Part shown: positions 48,377 through 57,017 of the stretch, in pieces
How positions within the stretch are numbered: the first letter of the stretch is position 1
Layout of the letters: each line of letters starts with the position of its first letter
Origin: Polytrichum commune
Taxonomy: Eukaryota; Streptophyta; Polytrichopsida; Polytrichales; Polytrichaceae
DNA: 64,000 nucleotides
Reading direction: 5' to 3'
Assembly: GCA_950295325.1 (NCBI GenBank)
Contig: OX485803.1
Location: 15,626,001-15,690,000, forward strand
Translations under genes and position numbers: made by a program
Notes under the pieces: model-generated
Databases searched by the model: none
Seen by the model: only the letters and a program-made list of their open reading frames with translations
What the model was told of the DNA's origin: nothing

Positions 48377-49825
48377 ATGGACAAGGAAGTGCTATGGACA
48401 GACCTTGTTGGGACAATGGAAATAGGGCAGAAGGGTGTCTATTGGGAATTAAAAGACACTCACTTGAGACACTGGTCAATTCAGGTACACAGGAGGGACA
48501 AGGAATCTCCGTTAAAACTAATTCTTGCATATAGGGTAGGAAAAAATTGGATTCCAAACCCAGGAAACGCAATAACCCTGGCATCGGTCGGCGATCGCGA
48601 CCAGCTTAATGTAACGGTGCTCGAAGGACTCGAAAAACGCACTTTGTCCATCGATTGCAAAAGGCATAGATTTCACCTGGAGCCATTCACCCAATCAATC
48701 GAAATGCTTCCTCCTGTGGATAAAGAAGAGATGGAGAGAGTGATGGTCTCCGGTGTATCGAAGAAGGCAATTAACTTCCTTCTTGAAGCAATAGGTGATA
48801 TCAATTCGAGAGAGGCGAACGAAATGGAGGCGAACGAAATGGAGGCTCTGAGGATGCAAAAGAAGAAACAAGCGGAGACACTTCTGAAATCTAGGACTGA
48901 TGATGAGGGGAGTAAGAAGAAGAAACAAAAGAAGCAGAAACCCGATGATCAAGATGTTGAAGGAACAAGAGAGGTGGCAAAGAAGCCCAAGAAGGCTTCT
49001 GGTGAACTCGTTCCCTTGGCGACGCCTACAAACGCGACGCCAATTATGCAGAGCCATCCCCAAAAGACATCAGGTGCAAGGAAACCTCCGGCCTCAAAGA
49101 GGACTACTGATGAGGAGCGGAAGACAAAACCTAAGAAGGCGAAGGCTACGGATGCATCGGAAGAAACTCCACTAGTGCTCACCGCAACAGAGAGGGGCAG
49201 AGTCATCGCACATGGCGAGGAACCAAGCCTAGAGGAAGCTGCAGCAGACCGCAAGAAATTCGTCCAATTATTTGGACACTTATATCCTTTCGGTATCGAG
49301 AAAGTTTTTCATGTCCACATAAAGAAGATGTTGAGCGCAAAGTCTTATCAGGTTACTCGCCCATTGGATGATGCCGGAGTAGCTCTTATGAAGAACTACC
49401 TTATACAGACCCCACCAGCGTGGCCCCATCACAATCTATGTCTCATGCTGAAACTCAATAAGGGTGAAACATGGAGAGAAGGAATGACCTGGGACAATAT
49501 CAAGGACGGCAATTTTGTGATCATCAACGGTCAACACAGCGTGGCTGCTTCGAGGCAGATTATAGGGCACAAGGATACAGATCAAGCACTCAAGGATAAA
49601 TTGAAGATTTGGCCTTGTACGATTGTTTGGACCAATGATCCAAGCATGACAGTTCGTCTCTCCTATACTCTAAACAACTCTAATTCTTTCAACAAGTTCA
49701 CTCCTAGTTGGACAACATAGATTATGTACTGTCGTAGGGTGTGGGTGAAACTAGGGAGGCCCTCTAAACAACGGATCAACGCTGTGGGGACAACTATAGA
49801 CCCCAAAATGAAGGAGACATAGAGA
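48377..49825 (+). pseudogene. Large gene, exon 1: ParB-like domain protein
   Basis: The ATG lies six bases after an acceptor (TTTATTTTGCAG). Residues 1-140 form an unrecognised ordered region (VYWELKDTHLRHWSIQ). A Lys-rich disordered stretch spans about 150-290. From about 310 to 450 the sequence follows the ParB/DGQHR fold, with NGQHSVAASR at residues 384-393 where ParB has its GERR-type loop, then a KIWPCTIV strand and a helix with N-rich residues. Bacterial ParB proteins bind palindromic DNA; transfer of that role is inference. The frame has TAG at 49718-49720 and again at 49820-49822, but stays protein-like across both (MYCRRVWVKLGRPSKQR) up to a GTAAGT donor at 49826. Both would be CAG before one C-to-T change. 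Confidence 0.65.
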
Positions 49826-49894
49826 GTAAGTTTTCATACACCCACTCTCATTCCAACTTTTATTTTTGCACTCCCATATGTAGACTTCTCTCCC

Positions 49895-50000
49895 ATCCCT
49901 CAATCAAGGCTCAAGGGCTTGAGGGAGGTGAGGGAACTTCCTCTCGGCCGAGAAGAAGTTCCCTCACCTCCCTCAAGCCCTTGATCCCTGATTGAGGGAT
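49895..50000. repeat. 106-bp near-perfect palindrome in an intron
   Basis: The left arm is 49895-49947 and the right arm 49948-50000, with no loop. 50 of 53 positions pair. The centre is the family palindrome ACTTCCTCTCGG|CCGAGAAGAAGT. The outer arms contain GGGCTTGAGGGAGGTGAGGG and its complement. It lies inside the 278-bp intron 49826-50103. Confidence 0.95.
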
Positions 50001-50012
50001 AGGAGGATTCAT

Positions 50013-50042
50013 GGAACTTCCTCTCGGCCGAGAGAAAGTTCC
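50013..50042. repeat. Second intronic palindrome of the same family
   Basis: Arms of 15 bp, GGAACTTCCTCTCGG, pair with one mismatch around the centre 50027/50028. It is the last copy of the family seen in the window. Confidence 0.85.
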
Positions 50043-50103
50043 CTCGCCTCTACCCTCCATTCATAGTTACTTCAACTTGTGTTCTAACACTTTTCCATTG
50101 TAG

Positions 50104-51492
50104 AATTTCACGACAAGCATGGAGGCTTCATTTACCGCCATTGCTAGAGGGATCACCCACAATGACCTTAATGCCGAGCTGGCACTCATCATGGCAGATG
50201 ATGAGACCTCGAGGATGTGGAAGAAGGTATTTCAAGGACACGAGAAAGGGACCCATATTAACCCGGACAAACCAGGCTCCACCTATTTAGAAGAATACCT
50301 GGACACGTAACAAAAATAGCGAGCCCACCACAACAAGAAAAAATCGGCAACACCATTCGAGGAGAAGCCGTATGTTTGTAAGCCATTGACCAGGGAAACT
50401 TTCAGGGTGATGGCAGGCCTAACACGGCCCGACTATCTTCTGTGTGCGAGACGTATCCTCGAGGTGAGGCCTGGCGAAGAGGTTCCTAAAGTCTCTCTCC
50501 GTGCCACGAAGAACCACGATGTCATGACCTTGAAGTCGTGGTGTAATTTTAGGAAGTGGAAGAATATTCTTCTGCAAGAGTTGTCAGCACACGACCCAAA
50601 CGATCTTGGCATTTGGGGAAAGGACTCGGAGGACAATGAATGCCTTAATAGATCTATTTGGGACAAATTCAAAAGGGACCATGGCATCACGAAGGCCAAA
50701 TGGGTGAAGCTTTATCAGGTTGCAGGTGATGGTTGGCTAAATAAGAAGCGGTTGCCGAACTACAATAAACTGGACCCTACCCCGGCATGCTTGCGTTTGT
50801 TGCAAGAGTGGCTGCAAACACTGGTAGAAGAGAATCAAAGACAAGTGATCACTCGATATGTAGATTATAATCCTCTGAAGCGGAAGTTGGTGATTCCTAA
50901 TCAGGACAAGGTCGACACTGATTGACTCTCGAAGTTCACCATTATAGGGGGCTTCATCGACTTTAGATTCATCCCGGGGTGTGTCGATCAGCCAGTATCA
51001 TCGTCGGTGGTCGAGTCCTTGGTGAAGTATGTTGCGGACCCGGTCTGGGTCCCGGGCCTAAAAAAAATCCCCGCTTGGATGATTGTGTCCGATTTGCGCA
51101 ACCACCCCGCGGCTGAAGAGTTCATCTCCGCCTTGATTCGCAAGCACCCGGGGACGTTTCTGAACGTTCCGTCAGTTTATCTACCTTGTCACGCTGAGGA
51201 TCAAACCTTCAACAAGGAAGTAGATTGGCTAAGGACTATCCCTCTTTTTTATGTGGACTTCCTCACTTGCCGAAGTATCCTCCCACGCCACAAGCAGTTT
51301 CGATGTCCCATGATAGCGCCTGTAACTCGGCGTTACAATGTGAACCCGAAGGAATGGTCGGAGCTTTCATACGAAGCGAACAGAGGCGAGTTGCGAATGG
51401 AGGTTTACAACTCGTTTCTCAGCAACCTTGGAAGCTCGGGAGGAGTTGTGATAAATCTATTCGGCGGGTTGAAGCCTATTGCTGCCGCATTG
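50104..51492 (+). pseudogene. Large gene, exon 2: helical region and methyltransferase-like domain
   Basis: The exon is bounded by TTCCATTGTAG and a TTG|GTGAGT donor. One frame runs through, interrupted by TAA 50308-50310, TAG 50317-50319 and TGA 50923-50925. The first half is helical and charged. The second half (from about 50940) resembles N4/N6 amino DNA methyltransferases in a permuted order. VADPVW sits where the catalytic (D/N)PP(Y/W) belongs, followed by AAEEFISALIRKHPG, then GGVVINLFGGLKPIAAAL, which fits the S-adenosylmethionine-binding motif I. The catalytic proline pair is altered (PV), so activity is doubtful even without the stops. ParB-like and methylase domains do occur together in bacterial mobile DNA. 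The methyltransferase call is tentative. Confidence 0.5.
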
Positions 51493-51570
51493 GTGAGTAC
51501 ATACAACATCCTAAACCTTGCTTTTATTCGCAGGCTTGTTTATCTATTCTGATATTTTTCATGTATGCAG

Positions 51571-52752
51571 ATGAACGAACAGCATGTGTTCTCGTGCATG
51601 GACTCTAGCTTCATGCACACGCTTCCCGAGAAGATAGATCACGTCCGGCGACTTCGGGCTGTGGACTTTCAAGATGACCATGAAGCTGCAGGTGACAGAG
51701 ATGACCACCCTCAACCTTAGCAAGAAGCACCCCCTGCACTGTTGCTGGAGGATGTTTCGCGAGATCCGTCACCCGGTTTGGACATCGACGCCATGGACGT
51801 TGATAGAGACGAATCCGAGGGCGAGTATGAGGAGCCCGAAGATGACGACGACGACAAAGAGGCGCCTAGTAAACAGGATACAGAGGAGGCCTCCAGTAGA
51901 GGGGAAAGCGCCCATATGGATACGCAATCGGATGAATGCGAATCCATTCACACACAATCGCCACAACCACAGTCCGCTTCACCTATGCGCGGCAGGGTCC
52001 TGGAATTTGAAGAGGACGAGCATGTCACCTCTCTAGCGGAAGGTGACCCGGCCGAAGACCAGTATCGCGACGAGGATCACGAGGGAGATGCCAATGAAGA
52101 GCAAGATGCCGAGTACTCGGACCGTGAGGAGGAGTTTGAGGGAACGCTCCAGAGGGAGCTCGAGGGGGAGCTCGAGGGGGGCCTTGACGACGCACAAGAA
52201 GGGGCTTGCGAGGGAGCACAAGAAGAACGAGAGGTGGCTCAAGGAGAACATGAGCAGGCTCGTGTTCAAGAGGAGGCCGAAGGTGATGTGGCTGAGCTCA
52301 CACCCGAAGTGGCAACCACCTCCCGGCCTTCCACGGCGTCAATTGTGTCTGAGAGCGAAGAAGAAATGCCACCGCCCAGTGCCCCAAAATCCAAGGCCTC
52401 CAAGCGAGGCAAGCACAAGGACCGGCATACGAAAAGACATAGTTCTCGGGTTCCAGAGCCTGTGATAGCGGAGTCTGTATTGGAAGACAAGATTGTGGGG
52501 ATCTTGAGAAGCACACTGCCCAACATGCTGTCGGGCTTGCTCCAAGAAGCGTTGGGCCTGGCAAAAAATACCCCCCCTCAGCAAGTGCCAACACCAACAC
52601 CCATAGTGGATGTTGCAGTCGGTGCAGCCGAGCCCGAAAGGGTGGACGATCAGGTGGGCGCATCGCTCCCAGTTGGCGTGCAAGCAGTGGATGTCTCCTG
52701 CGTGGATGCAGCACCGACAACCATCGACACCTCCGACAAGGCCGAGGTCAGT
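51571..52752 (+). pseudogene. Large gene, exon 3: end of methyltransferase-like domain, acidic disordered region
   Basis: Acceptor TTTCATGTATGCAG, donor AGT|GTAAGT. The first 35 codons (QHVFSCMDSSFM) complete the motif I region of exon 2. TAG at 51718-51720 again sits where Gln fits (HPQP-stop-QEAPP). Beyond it the frame is open for more than 340 codons. It is extremely acidic with Glu-Gly repeats (EGELEGGLDDAQEGACEGAQ), then a basic Lys/Arg/His patch (KSKASKRGKHKDRHTKRHSS) that may be a nuclear signal, then a short amphipathic helix (LRSTLPNMLSGLLQEALGLA). No folded domain is recognised after residue 40. Confidence 0.6.
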
Positions 52753-53049
52753 GTAAGTATTCGATCCCCGTGAACATTTCAGTATGCAAGTTTTTCTGTT
52801 CAAGTGACTGAATCTCCACCTGGATGTTTGATCCAGGTCGGTGATGGCGCGGCATCTTGAAGCTAAAAGTGGACTAGGACGAGTAGAATAAATAGAGTTA
52901 GGGGTGTTGATTACCCGGAACTCCTCCCTTGTGGGGAGGAGATGCAATATGTTCGACCATTTATTATAAATAAAGTGGATTCCTTTGTCTAGCACATGTA
53001 CTTTCTAGTTTGCATTCAATTGTCCTTAATGATGTCTTGCAATTCACAG
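52753..53049 (+). other. Intron with an alternative terminal exon
   Basis: An acceptor-like TTTGATCCAG precedes a short phase-0 frame ending in TGA at about 52858. AATAAA-type polyadenylation signals follow at about 52888 and 52968. The gene could therefore end here in some transcripts. The acceptor AATTCACAG at 53049 allows the frame to continue instead. Confidence 0.4.
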
Positions 53050-53715
53050 GCTTGTCTGCACAACCCAGAACGAGTGGATGCATCACACACTGCAAATTTG
53101 TCTATTCAAACGTCACTAACCCCAATCGACGACGAGCACATCAACCCCTTGCCTATTGTGGTTCCCATACACACTTCGGATGCAGCGGTGGTCACCCGCG
53201 CTCCACCCACGGCCCCGTCACCGCCAGAACATCTGCAAGCTCAGGTTCCATCGCCGCGTATGGCACTCTCGCCGACTGGCATCAAACAAGTGGCAAATTC
53301 TACAATTAGTGACATCATTCAAGAAGTTATCCAAGTGCCACATTCTGCGCAGCCTCCACTTGAGCCCTCACCTTTGGAGGTTGTCGAGCTATCGCCGCAA
53401 GGTGTGGATGATGATGTTGCCAACGAAGAGGCTTCAACTCCACCCGTGGAGTGCCCTCAAACAAAGCCACAGTCACATGCGACGGCATCGACGAGTGCTG
53501 TCAATGTTATCCCATTGGACTCGTCGAATCCAGAAGCCACCATAAATGCTCCACAAGCAGTTAGGAGGTATTTGACACGTTGGCCACAAGGCGAGAAGGC
53601 TCCCCATCCAGTATTCAACAACGTTAGTTGCCAAGATTTCCGGACGACGCACAACAACCAAGACGATCAGAGACGGCGTGCCGACCTTCTAAAAGTGGTG
53701 CCTTCACATGTCAAA
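53050..53715 (+). CDS. Large gene, exon 4: Pro/Ser-rich disordered region
   Basis: The exon is 222 codons in phase 0, between AATTCACAG and AAA|GTAAGT, with no internal stop. The sequence is low-complexity (Pro, Ser, Thr, Glu) with one predicted helix (STISDIIQEVIQV), and ends in a basic segment, DQRRRADLLKVVPSHVK. There is no ATG near its start, which argues that it continues an upstream reading frame. Function unknown; probably a flexible linker to the HAD-type domain. Confidence 0.55.
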
Positions 53716-53831
53716 GTAAGTTTATTCCATCCAATGCATTCGTTAAAAGGCACGTTAGTTTCGATTGACATATGTCTATTTCGACCTTTTCACCTCCCCA
53801 TTTATTTAAATTCGCGTAGTTTTGGGTTCAG

Positions 53832-54143
53832 GCTCCACAGCATTCGATAGCGCCTTTGGATGCGCCTCTACCAAAAGACGTCGTCTATGATAAGCTATTT
53901 GTTTACGATGACACATACCCAAGGATCAATAGACCTTGCCAAGTTTTCACAAGGGAGATGGGAATCGCGTGTGCTAAAAGACTAATGTCTAAGTATCCCG
54001 AAGATCCTTCCCTAGGGTACTCTGAGCGATGGGAATTCAATCCAATACAGTACGAGGTATTGATCGTGGCCCATTTCTCCCTGTCGTTCGAGTTCGCCCA
54101 TACCACACGTGGTTTGGAGGACTACACAATGAACTACTTAATG
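53832..54143 (+). CDS. Large gene, exon 5
   Basis: The exon is 104 codons in phase 0 (acceptor TTGGGTTCAG, donor ATG|GTATAG), without stops. The translation looks like a folded domain (DVVYDKLFVYDDTYPRINRP, then REMGIACAKRLMSKYPEDP and FEFAHTTRGLEDYTMNYL). I do not recognise the family. It sits directly before the phosphatase-like exon and may be its N-terminal extension. Confidence 0.55.
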
Positions 54144-54209
54144 GTATAGTCCATCATGCCTAGGTTTGCGAGGTCATTCTATGTTTAATTTATATGTAGC
54201 ACATGTCAG

Positions 54210-55022
54210 AAGCTCACAGTGGGTTCATGTCGGCAAGCGCCTGCTGCTACACCCAGTCGAAGGTTCATTGTGGTGTTCGATTTAAACGGCATATTTTGCC
54301 ACTGTTCCCGACGTAACCCGGGTATGGTGACTGTGCCCACTTGGATAACTTACGATAAAGCACCGGACAAACCTCCGGCCTTGGTAGGGCCCAAGGTTGT
54401 CCTACCTAGACTGGGATACAAGATGTTTTGGTTGCGGATGTCCTCCATGTTTCATGTTTGCATATGGTCATCCATGAAAAAATCCACTGTAGACCTTGTG
54501 GTGGAGTATCTATTTGCCGGGGGCCCAAAACCCGCATTAGTACTTGGCCAAGAGGATTGCACCTTGTTCAAGGACATGTGGAACAATGTCGTCATGAACC
54601 CTTTGAAGCCAGAAGCTCCTTTGTTTTTGAAAAGTTTACTCAACAAGTTTTGGTGGCCGCCTATATCCTTCGATTCTGGAAGGATCACAGCTGCACCCTC
54701 CAACACCATTCTAGTAGACGATTGCCCTTACAAATCTGTTTGCAATCCGGACGAGTGTGGTATCTTTCCCAACCCATTCACATCCAATCGGATGCAAGAC
54801 GCAGACATGACAAAGGTCCTCCTTCCTTACTTTCAATCATTGTTCTACTCACCAATGTCCGACGCACGCGAATTTGTGGTCAGCCGTAGGTTTGGGCAAC
54901 AACCTGTACGGCATAACGATGCAGTCAAGGTGGCAATTTTGAAATCCAACGGGCTTGAAGAAACCGACTCGGAAATTGTAGAAAAGTTGCAAATCGATCG
55001 AATAGAAGTAGCAAAGAAATAA
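54210..55022 (+). CDS. Large gene, exon 6: FCP1/NIF-type HAD phosphatase-like domain
   Basis: Acceptor ATGTCAG at 54209, then 270 codons ending in TAA at 55020-55022, directly before GTAGGA. The HAD core is clear. Motif I is FIVVFDLNGIFCHC with the nucleophile Asp at 54279. Motif II is in the VCIWSSMKKSTVDLVVEYLF region. A conserved Lys lies in PLFLKSLLNKFW. Motif III is TILVDDCPYKSVCNP. Length and order match the NLI-interacting-factor/FCP1 domain that dephosphorylates nuclear proteins. The second motif I acid is Asn (DxN, not DxD), which usually weakens or abolishes catalysis. The terminal TAA fits the pattern of Gln-to-stop changes, because the next exon is open in the same phase. Confidence 0.72.
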   Translation, partial: KLTVGSCRQAPAATPSRRFIVVFDLNGIFCHCSRRNPGMVTVPTWITYDKAPDKPPALVGPKVVLPRLGYKMFWLRMSSMFHVCIWSSMKKSTVDLVVEYLFAGGPKPALVLGQEDCTLFKDMWNNVVMNPLKPEAPLFLKSLLNKFWWPPISFDSGRITAAPSNTILVDDCPYKSVCNPDECGIFPNPFTSNRMQDADMTKVLLPYFQSLFYSPMSDAREFVVSRRFGQQPVRHNDAVKVAILKSNGLEETDSEIVEKLQIDRIEVAKK

Positions 55023-55067
55023 GTAGGATTGTATGTCTAGTAACATTGTATTTTATGGTATCTTCAG

Positions 55068-55247
55068 CTTCCTCCTGCTGGGTACACACCATCCAGTTCC
55101 ACGCCATCAGCTTTTGCGTGCCCCACTTCGGGGCTCTCACGCGGTCCAATAGAGGCGAATCAAGTTTCAAAGTCGCACAACCCAATGGAGGTTTCACCAG
55201 TGAAGAACAACTTGCACCATGTGCAATGGACAGATGGATCAACTCTG
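55068..55247 (+). CDS. Large gene, exon 7
   Basis: Exactly 60 codons between ATCTTCAG and CTG|GTAATT, phase 0 at both ends and without stops. The translation is Ser/Pro-rich (PAGYTPSSTPSAF) and ends HHVQWTDGSTL. No domain is recognised. Its perfect phase fit is the main reason to extend the gene past the TAA at 55020. Confidence 0.5.
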
Positions 55248-55479
55248 GTAATTTATTATTGTGTCATTTATTATTATAGTGTCATTTATTGTTTCGACAA
55301 CGTTATTGTGTAAAGGTTATTGTAATATCAAACACACATTTCATTACCAATTCAGGGTCATTAGCATAAGTATACTTGAATCTGTATAAATCCAGACTCG
55401 CTTGAACGTGCATGTGTACGCAATTTTGGTTCAGTTGCTACCGCATATGCGAGTTATGAAATCATGATAAGTTGCAAAC

Positions 55480-55640
55480 ATATATATGTATGGGTGTATA
55501 TGTGTATATGTGTATGGGTGTATATCTGTATATGTGTGTGTATATGTGTATGGGTGTGTATATATGTATGGGTGTATATGTGTATATGTGTATGGGTGTA
55601 TACGTGTCTATGAGTGTATATGTATGCACGAGTGTATGTA
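55480..55640 (+). repeat. TATG/TG microsatellite in intron 7
   Basis: Degenerate GTATGGGTGTATATGTGTAT repeats. The open frame through it (CMGVYVYMCMGVY) is a product of the repeat and is not coding. Confidence 0.92.
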
Positions 55641-55684
55641 AATTAGTAAGCCAAATAAATGCGTGTCACTTTGTCACCGTGCAG

Positions 55685-56158
55685 GGTGTTGATCTCAATA
55701 TGGAACCCGCAGTGGAAGATTGTGCATCCCCTTGTGAAACATTGCCCGTCCTGCGCTCTATCTCTACACGCGACCACCAAATCTCCCTCATTGAATCAAG
55801 AGGCCCTAACTCAAGGGGTGTTCACATGTTACGTGCGGGATTGGCGAGCATTGGCAAAACTTATGACCCACAACCTATCACGACCACAGTGCCAATGATA
55901 CTTTTGAACGCGCAAGGTGCTGACTTCAATATGAAACCATTGGGACCACCTTCCACCCGCGAGCATCAAATAGAGCTTATTGAGTCAAGAGGTCCTAATT
56001 CAAGAGGCGTCAATCTATTGCATGCGGGGTTGGCTGACCTCGCGACACACACAGAGCACGGTCTGGAAACGGTTAGCCTCCCCTTGGAAGGCCCAAAACA
56101 CCACAATCAATGTGATGGACAGATGATTTGTCTGTACCCTAAATATGCTAGAAGTTAA
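55685..56158 (+). CDS. Large gene, exon 8: internal repeats of unknown function
   Basis: Acceptor CACCGTGCAG, phase 0, open to TAA at 56156-56158. Two repeats of about 60 residues are evident: RDHQISLIESRGPNSRGV followed by LRAGLA, and REHQIELIESRGPNSRGV followed by LHAGLA. Each is preceded by (V/A)D(L/F)NM(E/K)P. I do not recognise the family. The gene may end here, or the exon may splice out earlier to reach the exons at 56437-56613 and 57018. Confidence 0.55.
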   Translation, partial: GVDLNMEPAVEDCASPCETLPVLRSISTRDHQISLIESRGPNSRGVHMLRAGLASIGKTYDPQPITTTVPMILLNAQGADFNMKPLGPPSTREHQIELIESRGPNSRGVNLLHAGLADLATHTEHGLETVSLPLEGPKHHNQCDGQMICLYPKYARS

Positions 56159-56436
56159 ACAATCCCGTGACCAATTGTGCGGGCATTCATATGTGTACAC
56201 AATATTTAGTGCAACACTCAATATATAAAAGTGGCCAGACACTCCCAATACCCAACGCATTGTCTTATATCAAGTCGGTTCACATGTCAACCATGCTCTC
56301 ATTTTGCTTACCATATCCACATGCTTGTTTGCACCCAATGTATGGTTCTTGCTTGTCCTTCGTAAATCCATCATCGAGCACTCCCCCATGTATGGGTGGA
56401 ACATGTAGTGCATAAACGATACGGCGGAAGCTCCAT

Positions 56437-56613
56437 GTGAATGTTTTCATTCTGTCTTGCATAACTGCTTCATGGGAAGCTGCCCCTTCATGTAACCTAT
56501 TTGTCCTGCCCAAACTCTTCTGTGACTGGACACAACGCGTAGGGCGCCTTTGTCTTGAATGCACACTCCCAGAGGAACAACCCATGTGTGCACCATGTAA
56601 ATCCGCCCTTAAG
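56437..56613 (+). CDS. Candidate exon 9: cysteine-rich, zinc-finger-like
   Basis: An open segment with clustered cysteines (CNLFVLPKLFC, RLCLECTLPEEQPMCAPCK) that could bind zinc through CxxC pairs. It ends at a good donor, CTTAAG|GTATAT, in phase 0, matching the phase of the next exon. I found no convincing acceptor at its left edge, so the start given is only the first ATG. Confidence 0.4.
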
Positions 56614-57017
56614 GTATATATAGACACCCTATAACCGATAACGATCCCATCACCGACAAGTAGAGTAGCTCATAAACGCGCATGGCTTTACTAGAAGTCG
56701 TTATGAATATATATAAAACGCGAGGACAATATGACTGTGGAGGGGAAGTTGTTTCCCATAGATATTGTCGGTCATGTGTGAAGCTATGTGTTGGTTATGG
56801 GCTTTGACCGACTTTCGCACAAAGAAATTTTACACAATCAATTTTGAAAAAAGGGTCATTATTCATGAACCTTATTTTCCTACGCACAAAAAATAACTCC
56901 TCCTTGATATTCCAAGATATGCTATGCTGAAATGCTTAAGTTTTCGGTTATAGGTATTTGTACCTCACATGTTGAAGCGTTATTCACACTTGTTCGTACT
57001 ATTCAATGCCGTGTCAG

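Noticed and set aside
49718-55022. Alternative genetic code with TAG/TAA as glutamine
   Set aside because: YIF1 ends in TAA, the intact transposase ends in TGA and other frames end in TAG as normal stops, and one internal stop here is TGA. Local mutation is simpler.
55472-55684. Start of exon 8 within the TATG microsatellite
   Set aside because: The Met/Tyr/Val/Cys pattern is microsatellite translation. A good acceptor lies at 55684.
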